Positions 49,437 to 60,177 of a stretch of 64,000 nucleotides of DNA are shown piece after piece (position 1 is the first letter of the stretch; every line of letters begins with the position of its first letter). Where the stretch lies: contig JASAND010021513.1 of NCBI GenBank assembly GCA_030248195.1, positions 1 through 64,000 on the forward strand, given 5' to 3'. The DNA is from Trissonchulus latispiculum (Eukaryota; Nematoda; Enoplea; Enoplida; Ironidae). Below the pieces are notes generated by a model. That model saw only the letters and a program-made list of their open reading frames with translations, was not told where the DNA came from and made no database searches. A program made the translations under genes and the position numbers.

Positions 49437-49761
49437 TATATAATACCAGAAACAAAAATGCTCCTCTGGAGCATGAAAAAGTAATATGGATGATGGTTAG
49501 GTTGTAAAATCAAGAGAGGACTAGTCTTTAAAATGCTTAATATGGGGCTAGGTTCAAAAATAGAAGAGGACTAGGTTGTGAGCGAATTAATATGGACACA
49601 GCTTCGCCGAACAACCCATATTCGCGGTTTATAAATGCAAACCATTATTCATATCCACAATGCATTTATAGTGCATAAATAATCGACTGCTCTGCATTCG
49701 AGCTTTAATGGAAGTTTCATTTTAGCAAACTGTTCTTTCAAGAAAAAAGCTCTATTCTAAC

Positions 49762-49972
49762 CACTAGCGTAGATACGGGGGGGGCGGGGGGGCGGCCGCC
49801 CTCCCCGAAATAATGGCTTTGCCCCCCTGATAAATTGGGCAAAAGAAAAATTTTACGCCCGCGCGGAGCGCGTGCGTTTAACTTTATTAGAAACATACAC
49901 AAATTATGCATGAATGCTTCAAATTTACTCAACATTGTTGCATTTTCTGCACCAATAAAAAATTTTCGAAAA
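49762..49972 (-). mobile_element. Solo end of the 11149-type hAT-like element
   Basis: Begins CACTAGCGTAGATACGGGG and matches, in inverse orientation, the right 200 bp of the element at 11149-11964 (shared GGGCGGCCGCCC, ATTATTTCGGGGAGG and GTTTAACTTTATTAGAAAC on one strand or the other). The other end is missing. It breaks the third 1.56-kb unit after CTATTCTAAC. Confidence 0.75.
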
Positions 49973-49984
49973 ACGCTGTGTTAG

Positions 49985-50420
49985 GCCGTTTCACCAGTGG
50001 TCAATAGGGCTCCCAGGCCGTAGTGACCAGTGGTCGCTTCCCTCGGTTTTGGCGATATGCCCATTGAAACGAGCGTAGTCGATTTATTATATGCCCCCGA
50101 CCAAAACGCCGAAAAATGCAGTTTTCGGCCTTTTGACCAGTGGTCAATAGGCCCCATAGGCTGTAGTGATCAGTGGTCACTTGCGTCGGTTTCGGCGATA
50201 TGCCCATTGAAACGAGCGTTGTCGATTTACTGTATATGCCCCCGACCAAAACGCCGAAAAACGCTGTTTAGAGTGAGTTTTCCCAACTTTGACCATGGGC
50301 GAGGAACCACGGGAGCCATGCTGACCAGTGGTCACTTCGGGCGGTATCGGAAGTATGCTCGTCGTTTTCAGCGACCCTGACTTACTGCATGGGCACCGCC
50401 CCAAGGCCAAAAAACGCCAT
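49985..50420 (+). repeat. ACCAGTGGTC tandem repeat
   Basis: Paired motifs (C/G)ACCAGTGGTCAATAGG and GACCAGTGGTC(G/A)CTT recur at 49992/50025, 50135/50168 and a diverged 50291/50323, i.e. spacings of 143 and 155 bp. Shared intervening text includes GGCGATATGCCCATTGAAAC and CCCCGACCAAAACGCCG. Three copies, no coding role. Confidence 0.8.
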
Positions 50421-51426
50421 TTTTAGTTACTTTTAGGGCATTTCTAGTAAAAGTGGGACTTAGAAACTTTTCGCCCAAACGGGCCAAAAAATGCAAAGTT
50501 TGGGCCCATCTCCTGAAAGCTAGGGAGCAAAATTAAAAAATCCCCCTCGTTACTTTATGCACCCCTAATGGTAATTTTCAACAAAAGATACTAGACCTCT
50601 CCAGTTTCTACCCAGTTCTAGAAAACTACGACTACGACCACCCGCATCCACTACCGGCTCCTGTCGTAGGGTGCCATGAGGGGCCATCCCAGCATTGGGC
50701 GTCGAATTAATTAGAGCGTTCATCATGGAGTATTTGAGATGGATTCTTCAGCCACGTCGTGCGATTCTACACGCCCTGGCCGGAGACGCAACCTATCCTG
50801 GTCACCGTCTCAGATAAGCAGCGGACTACTTACCATCATTGGTTTTCAGCCTCTTGCGAGGACTCCCTGATCAGTGCCACCCCAGGGACGGTTCCCTAAG
50901 CTGGATAGTAGAGCTCGGGGTGGGTACCACGCCAAAGTTTAGCAAAAGTTTGGACCGATGTAACTTTTGACTGGTTTGGGCTAGAAAAGTTTGCAAATGA
51001 CTATCTGCAATAATGGCAAGTCTTTGCACACAGCAAAAATTAGATCGATCCGCACCACCGCTAGTCCGGTACATTGCCAAACGAGGCGGGGAAAACCCAC
51101 TTTGGGGGGAACCCACCCAAATTTTTTTGAAGTTTTGAACAACTCAACATGGAAACAGTTAGAGGCTATAGGGCGGTACTATCGAGCATGCTGCGTCATC
51201 CTGATTTGTCATCAGATTCGTAGAATTTTGCTTACCTGGCTTGCTAGAGGTTAAAATCTCTAAAACTGCCGTTTCGCTGCTGGAAGACCCAATACAGGTC
51301 CAATTGTGGATTTTAACAGCCAATTGAACGTAAAACACCATTCTCTACACGATAGAGTAATAGGTTTTATCAAATTACATCGTTTTTAATATTTTTCAAA
51401 AATTGTCCTATGTTTAAGTCAGTCAC
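50421..51426. other. Intergenic, no gene seen
   Basis: Short ORFs only; no recognised product or repeat boundary. Confidence 0.35.
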
Positions 51427-51430
51427 TTAA

Positions 51431-52413
51431 GGTGGTGATTCCTTTTGGGCACATATTGTTGTTTGGCGGCGTAAACCAAGATGAAATTTGATGAAACTTT
51501 CCGAAATAAGTACTTTTAGCGTTTTAACACCCTCCGCGCAATCCCAATTCAAAAATTCGACATTTCCGGTAAGAGTGGTTTTTCCCAATTGCTGAACGTT
51601 TGGCAGCTGCTATACAGTTATGACTATATTCATTCGAAAGATCTCATTGAGCTTCACATTTTTGCTTTTTAAAGCAAGTTTCTAGCTTTTCTCTACCGTG
51701 AGATATAGGCGATTTTCTTGTTTTGGCGTCCAAAACCTGTCATTTTTGCAGAAATCAAATAATCCAACATTTCTTAAACTACACAAGCCGTACAATCAAA
51801 CTAAGGGCATAGATCTGAAGGTCTTACAGGGACAAATTATCTGACGCATGATCGTCTTCTAACTGCTATCCTGCAGGCTGCTATCATAAAAAATGCAGTT
51901 TTTGCAAAAACACGACCAATTTTTTTCCAAAGCTTGTGGAGCATTCACCATGTAAGCTAAAGGGCTGCTACTGAACAAATGTGTTCTGCACAAATATACC
52001 CAGGGACGATTTTTTAGTTGCCTCGATTGCTGCTTTCTAGCTAAAGTAATCGCTTGACAAATTTGGAAAAAGAAGGCAAAATACAGGTTACGCACACATT
52101 TCAGCTTATTTCTCTATAACGAAGAGTGATTTCACAATAAATAAAAAAATCGACCCCAGCTATTAGATGGAGGTATCGAATGATATAACCGATGTTTCGC
52201 AAAAAAATTTACTTGAGTCTGTAAAAATTCTGGAAAATTATTCTTCTTCTAAAATGTGTTAAAAATATTTTCGAAAAGCAACATTAGTTTCGTAGCATGC
52301 ATTAAAAAGAGAAAATGTCAAGCTACATTTTGATATAAAAATGGCTTCTTAACTCCAAGTAATGAATGAGTAATAATGGTGCAAACTTTATGTGCCCAAA
52401 GGGAATCACCACC
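51431..52413. mobile_element. TTAAGGTGGTGATT-family element
   Basis: 983 bp between TTAA sites (51427-51430 and 52414-52417). The terminal inverted repeat starts GGTGGTGATTCC and runs 24 bp with one mismatch. No transposase ORF. It is a sister of the copy in FAF2 (29719-30717). Solo ends of the same or related type are at 6372, 52649 and 62987. Confidence 0.88.
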
Positions 52414-52417
52414 TTAA

Positions 52418-54358
52418 ATGAAACCTGACCGTTTGATGCTGCATTTTCAATGGCACATGAAATCTCAAAAAAGCTATGTACTTAGACCTGTTTTTTTTTA
52501 TTTATACCAGCTAAAAAGAGTTTAATTTTGCACTGGAAGTGTCAGAATTGCACTATGACAATTTTTGAGTCCTGTGAGGGGTGGGTCCCCCCTTTACTTT
52601 TTGCATTATACCGACCTCACGGTACAACCTAGAGAAGTGCAAATGGTCTTAAGGTGGTGGTCTCCTTTTGTGCAGTGCTTTTGTGGTCATTTTTTGAAAC
52701 GCTGTAACTTTCGCAATTTTGGGAACTGGAAAGAGCTTTATACATCGTTTAAAGCACATTATCTGTACATTAACATGAGCTTACGAAACTGACAAAATTA
52801 GCAAAAAAATTGCAGAAATTTTCTGACATGCTGACATCTTACAGGATGAATATAGACCAAAAATTTTTGAACATCGATTTCTCAAAACTGAGGAACCGGC
52901 CAAAAGTTCTTTTTGTGACATGATAAGAAGGACACATGGGCCGAGGGACGTTTTTGAATTAGGCCCAGCAGGTATTAACGGTCGAAAAAATCGGCCAAAT
53001 GCATGGTAACACGAAATTTCGCAACTTCGCATTGAGTTTTCCTACTACTCGATAAGTATTAGCCCAAACCAAGAAAAACATCTCTCCGCGGAAGTGGGAA
53101 TTTCGATTTTACCAAAGATCTCCGGAATCTGTTGAGTTTCGGTAGTTTTTTGAGAAATCGATGTTCGAACAAAATAATCGCAGTTTTGCCAAAATGGTCT
53201 TTCGGCCAAATCTCTAGCTTAGAGCAATAAAGTCCGGCTAATAGGCATTGATAAAATGTGCAATTAGACCATGTATCGATTGAGTATAAAGAAGACTAAA
53301 TTGTCTATAAGATTTGGCAGTAATTTAAAAAAACTGATTTCCTGAAAAATGGCCATTTTTGACCCTCAAAACAGTTTTGTGCTTATACTGACTTAAGCAC
53401 TGGAGATACGTAGCTCAAATGTTGTAAAAGCAAACATGTTCATTTTCGTGTCCTCTTTCCAGCCATAACAACCAATCCCGTGTCTTGTCTACCTACTGGG
53501 ATCGTAAGGCCAAAATCCGAAACTTTCTTATCTTTTGGCCTAACAATACGGGACTGGTCCCAGAATGTTAAAGAGCACGGAAGTAGGTTATTTCGTAAGT
53601 TTTAGCCATTTACGTAAAGGTTTAAAGCCGTATGAGTCAAAAATACCCGAAAGGAATAAAAGAAAATTCTAAGTATATATACGCCAAGTACGGTGGTAAA
53701 TAAAGTTCTCGTCTAGTCCTTACAATAAAAAAGTTCGAAAATGTGGGTTTTCCCCCATGTCTATATATACATAGATTTATTGGTTATCCAAGTGTATTAT
53801 TAAGGCTATTCGTGGGAGGAGGGAATTCCGGCAATGGAAGAAAGGGAATATCTGGAAACGGTTCTGTACGGTAATCCCCATTAGGTACGATTGTTAGAAC
53901 TGGGAACCTCACCGGATCTCTCCTGCCTCAGGGAAAAACCTTGGGCGGTTCTTCGCTTCCTTAGTGGTAGCGGGCTTCTGGCTTGCCGTATATAGGATTT
54001 GCCTGATCGACCACCTACGACGACGACGAGGCACATATATGTGTATACCAAACGCTTCCGCCTTAGAAATTGAAATTTTAGACCGTTCTTTACTCTCATG
54101 ACAATGATGACTCTCTCCTTTTTCGGAGGGTTACCGGACATCTGCCCCACGGCCATTTTCCCCACTAGAGAACTGCCCCACAGAATATTATATTCAGATT
54201 TTAGGTGTACATTTTTACGTGTATTTTAATTTTCCATTAAGTTGCAGCTACTCTTTAATGTCAAGTCACAGTCACCTTATAATTTAAACTAAAATAAAGT
54301 TCAAGTTCACTTTGTCCGCCTTGAGTTTATTTTTCAACCACCACTAAGTTAGAACTAT
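52418..54358. other. Repeat fragments, no gene seen
   Basis: A related end, TTAAGGTGGTGGTCTCC, is at about 52649 without a visible partner. CCCGTGTCTTGTCTACCTACTGGG near 53475 is an inverted copy of part of the 1.56-kb unit (42785 and 48146). No exon recognised. Confidence 0.45.
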
Positions 54359-55520
54359 GAAACTAGTACCAAAAATGCCCTAGACGGGCATGGGTTCCGG
54401 GTAGAATAGGAAAAGAAGGCTGAAGATTCGTGCAGATTCATGTCTAGCCAGCGCCTAAAATGATTGAAGCAACCTTCTTTGTGCAGAATAGGGAATCTAA
54501 TCAGCGCCTAAAATGATTGAAACCAGCTTTTTGGTGCAGAATAGGGAATCTAGCCAGCGCTTAAAATGATTGAAACCAGCTTTTTGGTGCCCAATAGGGA
54601 ATCTAGTCAGCGCCTAAAATGATGGAAACCAGCGTCTGGGGTAGAATAGGCGCCTCTCTCCATCCACCCTATTCGCGTGAAGTGCTCAGATATAATGGCG
54701 TGAATATAATATGTACATTGGTATGAGATGGCTTACGCGATAAATTATCAGCCGAGATGATAAAATAATCAATATTCAAGACCACATAGGTCATTCCACA
54801 CAAAGAGCTGTACTAATCAATCAATTCTCCACCACGACAGCGTAGTACACGTGCACGTTCGTAGACTGCAACATGATAACTTCTATTCAACCTCAATTGC
54901 TCACATCTTCAGTATATACATACTAAGGTTAGCATAATGCGTATTTCATACATTCAGCTGTACGCAAATGTGTGAAGGACTGTTGATTCCTGACATTGTT
55001 TGTGATAACGCATCATCCCTTCACATAAAGCAAACCGATTTTTTTCATACTCCACGAGGAACTGCTGATGCACACTAACCCACACACACACGCGCACACA
55101 CACAGACACACACACACACACGTACATACATACACGCAAATGTCAAGTGATTATTTGCTGAGTTCATTCAGCGAGAGTTATTCGAGTTCACGCGAATAGG
55201 GTGGATGGAGAGAGATTCTACCCCAGACGCTGGTTTCCATCATTTTAGGCGCTGACTAGATTCCCTATTGGGCATCAAAAAGCTGGTTTCAATCATTTTA
55301 AGCGCTGGCTAGATTCCCTATTCTGCACCAAAAAGCTGGTTTCAATCATTTTAGGCGCTGATTAGATTCCCTATTCTGCACAAAGAAGGTAGTTTCAATC
55401 ATTTTAGGCGCTGGATAGACATGAATCTGCACGAATCTATTGGCATTTTTCCGCTTCAGCCTTCTTTCCTTATTCTACCCGGAACCCATGCCCGTCTAGG
55501 GCATTTTTTGAACTAGTTTC
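54359..55520. mobile_element. Inverted-repeat element with tandem repeats in each arm
   Basis: Arms about 54359-54680 and 55190-55520 are inverted copies, with tips GAAACTAGT. Each arm holds about four tandem units of about 62 bp marked by GCGCCTAAAATGATTGAAAC and GGGAATCTAG. The middle carries a (CA)n run. No target duplication and no ORF were found, so the class is open. Confidence 0.8.
55080..55122. repeat. (CA)n microsatellite
   Basis: Slightly interrupted run of CA dinucleotides in the spacer of the element at 54359. Confidence 0.85.
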
Positions 55521-55559
55521 TTGCATTTTTCCGCTGTAGAGCCAAAATTAAAGAAAGGT

Positions 55560-55985
55560 CACGCACTTAGGAGATATGTGCAAGGGAGTGAAGGAAGCGG
55601 CGCCGCGTGGGGTAGGGTAGAAATCAAAATAGCAGCCTCTTGTATTAGCACAAATATATTATGCAAATTTGACAAATTAAAACGCGTGTGTTCAACGCAA
55701 TTTTCTGAATGGCTGAAGATGTGCAGGGCGGGTTGCGGAGCCGCGTGTGGACGTAGAAACCTGAATTGCAGGCTCTTGAGAACGCAAAAGCGTGTATTTA
55801 ACGCAATTTTCTGAATGGCTGTCGATATTTGAGGGGGGGGGGCGGGGTAGCGGCGCCGCGTGGGGGGCATACAAATCTAAATTGCAGGCTGTTTCAATCA
55901 CATTTTAGAACGCAACTGTATGTTTAAAGCAATTTTCTGAGAGGTTGCCAATGTGGAGGGGGGGGGGGGTTCCGGCGCCGCTGGG
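55560..55985 (+). repeat. Tandem repeat with GCAATTTTCTGA marker
   Basis: The marker recurs at about 55697, 55803 and 55930 (106 and 127 bp apart), together with GCGGCGCCGCGTGG-like and AATTGCAGGCT segments. About four diverged copies. Several overlapping ORFs here are products of the repeat. Confidence 0.75.
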
Positions 55986-55989
55986 TCGC

Positions 55990-56414
55990 CATTGGTGGGG
56001 GCCTCCCAAAAAAGTTCGCCTCACCAGGGGCTTTCATTTGATACCAAGCTTGGCCACATTTGGAAAAATCTATTTTGGACAGGTCCGGACCCTGGCCATG
56101 GCGCCACAGGCCCCTGGGTCCACTTTGGAGGGTTTTTCAATGACAAAAAATTTCCGCCTCACCAAGGGCTTTTATTTGATACCATACTTGTCCACTTTTG
56201 GAAAAATCGATTTTTGACCATTTTGGACCGGTCCGGACCCTGGCCATGGCGCCACAGGCCCCTGGGTCCACTTTGGAAGGTTTTTCAATGACAAAAAATT
56301 TCCGCATCACCAAGGGCTTTTATTTGATACCATACTTGTCCACTTTTGGAAAAATCGATTTTTGACCATTTTGGACCGGTCCGGACCCTGGTCAGGGCGT
56401 TACAGGCCGCTGGG
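55990..56414 (+). repeat. 148-bp satellite, left block
   Basis: The marker CACCAAGGGCTTTTATTTG (or a close variant) occurs at 56022, 56160 and 56308. The array continues at 59104 after the inserted hAT-like element. Confidence 0.88.
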
Positions 56415-59103
56415 CAGGGTTCATGCGGACTTCTGGATTTCATTTTCCCGGTTTTTCCCGGTTTTTCCAGGTTTTTCAGACCCAGTTTCCCGGTTTTTCT
56501 TACAGTAAATTGCAGCATATTTACAAAATTATACGTAATTATAGTAGTGATTGTACCACTTTTGGGTCCATTTCGAGCATTCTAGCTATCGAACGCAATA
56601 TATCCATCTCTTAATTAATTAATTAATCTTAATTATATCTTAATCAATTAATAGTAACAAACTGATACCAAAAACGGACTTTAGATTCGTGTTCTGCGAC
56701 CCAAAATACCCATATATACTAAATTAGATACGAAAAATTGATACAGTTGCGAACCAGAAAAATTAGAAAAATAATACCAAATTTAATTGCTTTTTTTGAA
56801 ATTGGGGTATTTTGTGAACTACAGTAGCCAAAGAAAAGGGCCCCGTCACTGCGTATGTCTCTCTTTGACGTGATATGATATGATGCGACTGTGATATGAC
56901 TTTGACAAGACCTTCATATGAAACAGTTTGTTTGCATTAGTGATTAAGAGCAATTGAAATGGTCACAGACAAGTCACAGCTTTTGCATGCTGCCCATATT
57001 AATTTCATTGAAAAAAGTCAATGACAGATCTCTGCCCTGAAAGTGTTAATCACTAATGCAAACAAAGGGTTTCATATGAAAGTCTTGCCAAAGTCATATC
57101 ACAGTCACTCCAAAGAGGGATATTTGGCAGTGACGGGGCCCATTTCTTTGGCGTGTACGGTAATTTCTATAATGTGCAATTCAAATCTTTCTACTCGCCA
57201 GGGATGGACACCCAAAGTCAACAGCAAAAAATGGAGTATTACGTTTTGTTAATTTGTCTTCGTAGTTTTAGTAAAAATGCCGTTTATTCCATAGGCAGAA
57301 GTTGGAAAATTTTGAAAGATCACTATAGGTTTCCAACTTTCCAAGATAATCTAAAAAATTTAGAAAATTCGTTAACATGGACTAAATTCTAGATTTTCAA
57401 AATTGTACTCTTCATTCATTTTTCTGAATGTAATTTTTATTAGCAAACGTCCAAAATAGTTTTTTCAGAAATTCAGTTTTGCTGTAATTTCAAGGTGCAA
57501 TATAATATGGGCACCGGATATCCGGACAATAGCTGATTTGAGAAAAAATATCCGGATATATATATAAGTTAACATTTTAGACAAAGTTATGAACACCAAA
57601 CTATCCAATTTTTGACAAATATTGAAATTTTTAAACAATATTTTTACAAAAAGTTCTCCGCTTCTGTGAAATATTTTTTGAAACCAACACTGTACCTTGG
57701 CTTGATGACAGAAACTATATATACTATGCAGCGAAAATTGAAATTTTAACTGAGAAATAAAAATATTTTTGAACTTAGGTTTTGCATAGGCGGTAACCGA
57801 ACATCCGTTAACGTAAAATATTAATAATTTTGGTTAAATTTTACAATACAAGGGGTCTTGGGGGGAGAGCCATAGCCACAATTAAGAAATTTTTTCAATA
57901 AAGTATAATTCTTTAAAGCTTTTTTATTTTGAAGATGAAGAGTCAAGATAATTTTTAGCAATCACAAAATTTTACCGCAAAAAAACTGGAGCAAAAACGG
58001 AAACGGAAAATCTATTTCCGCAATAACTTTTTACCGAAAAAAGCATCCGTGCTGTTCCCACCAGCTTGCTATAATTCAACCGTCACAATTTCAATAAGCA
58101 TGAATATGCAAACACACGTAATAACTATATATATACAACAAAATTATGCAACGTTATTCGTTTTTTCAAAAAATAATTGTGGGTCAAATTCTGGGTTTTT
58201 TGCGCCACAAACTGCGAAATTACGCAATTTTTTTCTGAAATACGCAAATTTTGGGCCGTTGCCACACAGTAAACAAAAATTTTAGAGCCAAAATATGCTT
58301 AAAAATGCGATTTGGAATCAAAAATTTTAAAATTCTCCTAATTTTTGTTGGGGGCTGCCGCCCCCAGACCCCCGCCTTGTGTGTACATTTGCTTATTTGA
58401 ATTTTCTCCAAAACTTTATGGTTGTTTGTTGTTAATTGATGTTGATGCTAAAGCGTTGCATTGTATCAGCTATGTTTTGTTTTCCACTATATAATTGAAA
58501 AGTGCCTTTGCAAAATTGTTTGGGGCATCAAAGCATTTTATACAACACATCAAGTGCAGGAACCGTACGTTGATTAAGAAATGAAAATTGTAGATGTATA
58601 TAATCTGTGTTCAGCTCTACGAAACTTACCCCTCGCACGTGGCCAGACAATTTTCTTGGAACACACGAAAATGGACGGTTCCTGAATCAACTATTTATTA
58701 ATTTGCTGAAAAGTTTTGAACTACAAAAGACATTCTTGAAAAATTTTTGCGCCTTCGGCGCATCTACGTAATTGTTCTTATTTCGTTCCCAGCTTTAACG
58801 TTAGCGTTCTTTCTTTAGCGTATTTGTCTCTGATCTTTCTTCAATGTCGTCAAAACGACATAATGTTAAATAATCATAATACGTTGTATTCATTTATTTG
58901 ACCGTCAAGAAAGTAGTTGGAATTAAAAGAAATGCAAGTTTTATGGGGAAAACTTGAAATTAGTTTTTAAAATTTTAACTGAAATTCATTAATTTGCCCC
59001 AAAAATACAAAAAATTTCTCTGACTTTCTCGTTTTCCCGGTTTTTCCCGGTGTTTCACGATTTTCCCTGATATTCCCGGTTTTTCCCGGTCGCATGAACC
59101 CTG
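56415..59103. mobile_element. hAT-like element with CCCGG(T)n arrays
   Basis: Begins CAGGGTTCATGCG and ends CGCATGAACCCTG, followed by GCTGGG, which also precedes the element. The unbroken satellite reads GCCGCTGGGGCCACTTTGG. CCCGGTTTTT units lie inside both ends (56445-56500 and 59033-59092). The GC box GCTGCCGCCCCCAGAC is at about 58349-58375. 2689 bp, no transposase ORF; a MITE is nested at 56822-57160. The duplication is 6 bp, or 8 bp with a lost base. Between that MITE and the GC box there is AT-rich sequence without a gene. Confidence 0.75.
56822..57160. mobile_element. TA-flanked palindromic MITE (Tc1/mariner-like)
   Basis: Nearly the whole 339 bp folds on itself. GCCAAAGAAAAGGGCCCCGT at the left matches ACGGGGCCCATTTCTTTGGC at the right. 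CATATGAAAC and GCATTAGTGATTA near the centre are also mirrored. TA lies on both sides (56820-56821 and 57161-57162). The left tip CAGTAGCC is typical of Tc1/mariner MITEs. Nested in the hAT-like element. Confidence 0.8.
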
Positions 59104-60140
59104 GCTGGGGCCACTTTGGAGGGTTTTTCAATGACAGAAAATGTTCGCCTCACCAATGGCTTTCATTTGATACCAAACATGGCCACTTTTGGAAAAATCG
59201 ATTTTTGACCATTTTGGACCGGTCTGGACCCTGGTCAGGGCGCCACAGGCCGCTGGAGCCACTTTGGAGCGGTCCTCCAATGACAAAAAATGTTCGCCTC
59301 ACCAAGGGCTTTCATTTGATACCAAACAGGACCACTTTTGGAAAAATCGATTTTTGACCATTTTGGACCGGTCCGGACCCTGGTCAGGGCGTCACAGGCC
59401 GCTGGGGCCACTTTGGAGGGTTTTTCAATGACAGAAAATGTTAGCCTCACCAAGGGCTTTTATTTGATACCATACTTGTCCACTTTTGGAAAAATCGATT
59501 TTTGACCATTCTGGACCGGTCCGGACCCTGGCCATGGCGCCACAGGCCCCTGGGTCCACTTTGGAAGGTTTTTCAATGACAAAAAATTTCCGCATCACCA
59601 AGGGCTTTTATTTGATACCATACTTGTCCACTTTTGGAAAAATCGATTTTTGACCATTTTGGACCGGTCCGGACCCTGGTCTGGGCGTCACAGGCCGCTG
59701 AGGCCACTTTGGAGGGTTTTTCAATGACAGAAAATGTTCGCCTCACCAAGGGCTTTCATTTGATACCAAACAGGACCACTTTTGGAAAAATCGATTTTTG
59801 ACCATTTTGGACCGGTCCGGACCCTGGTCAGGGCGTTACAGGCCGCTGGGGCCACTTTGGAGGGTTTTTCAATGACAGAAAATGTTCGCCTCACCAATAG
59901 CTTTCATTTGATACCAAACATGGCCACTTTTGGAAAAATCGATTTTTGACCATTTTGGACCGGTCCGGACCCTGGTCAGGGCGCCACAGGCCGCTGGGAC
60001 CACTTTGGATCGGATGGGTCCTCCAATGACAAAAAATGTTCGCCTCACCAAGGGCTCTGGGCTTTCATTTGATACCAAACTTGGCCACTTTTGGAAAAAT
60101 CGATTTTGGGCCATTTTGGGCCTGGTCCACGGTCCGACCC
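59104..60140 (+). repeat. 148-bp satellite, right block
   Basis: CACCAA markers at 59151, 59300, 59448, 59596, 59744, 59892 and 60046, spacing 149, 148, 148, 148, 148, 154. The unit contains ATCGATTTTTGACCATTTTG and GGACCGGTCCGGACCCTGG. Overlapping ORFs in all frames follow the repeat and are not genes. Confidence 0.92.
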
Positions 60141-60177
60141 CTGGCCAGGGTGCCACAGGGGTCCGGACGGTATAGCG

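Larger units (their letters stand above)
37965..49972 (+). repeat. Tandem array of a ~1.56-kb unit with nested insertions
   Basis: The unit junction ...CTTGAGTACCAGTTTACC occurs at about 38090, 47368 and 48931. The unbroken copy, 47376-48938, is 1563 bp. The copy from 38097 to 43574 is 5478 bp. Removing a 1.23-kb TTAA element and a 2.7-kb insertion leaves about 1.55 kb. A third copy starts at 48939 and is cut by a SINE and a hAT fragment, and the end of an earlier unit is at 37965-38096. Each unit holds three copies of a motif like CGCGAATATGGGTTGTTC followed by GGCGAA, two in one orientation and one inverted. No coding capacity. Confidence 0.85.

Noticed and set aside
40000..56000. A CRISPR-like array from regularly spaced repeats
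   Set aside because: The spacing comes from whole-unit tandem repetition with no variable spacers, and the context is eukaryotic.
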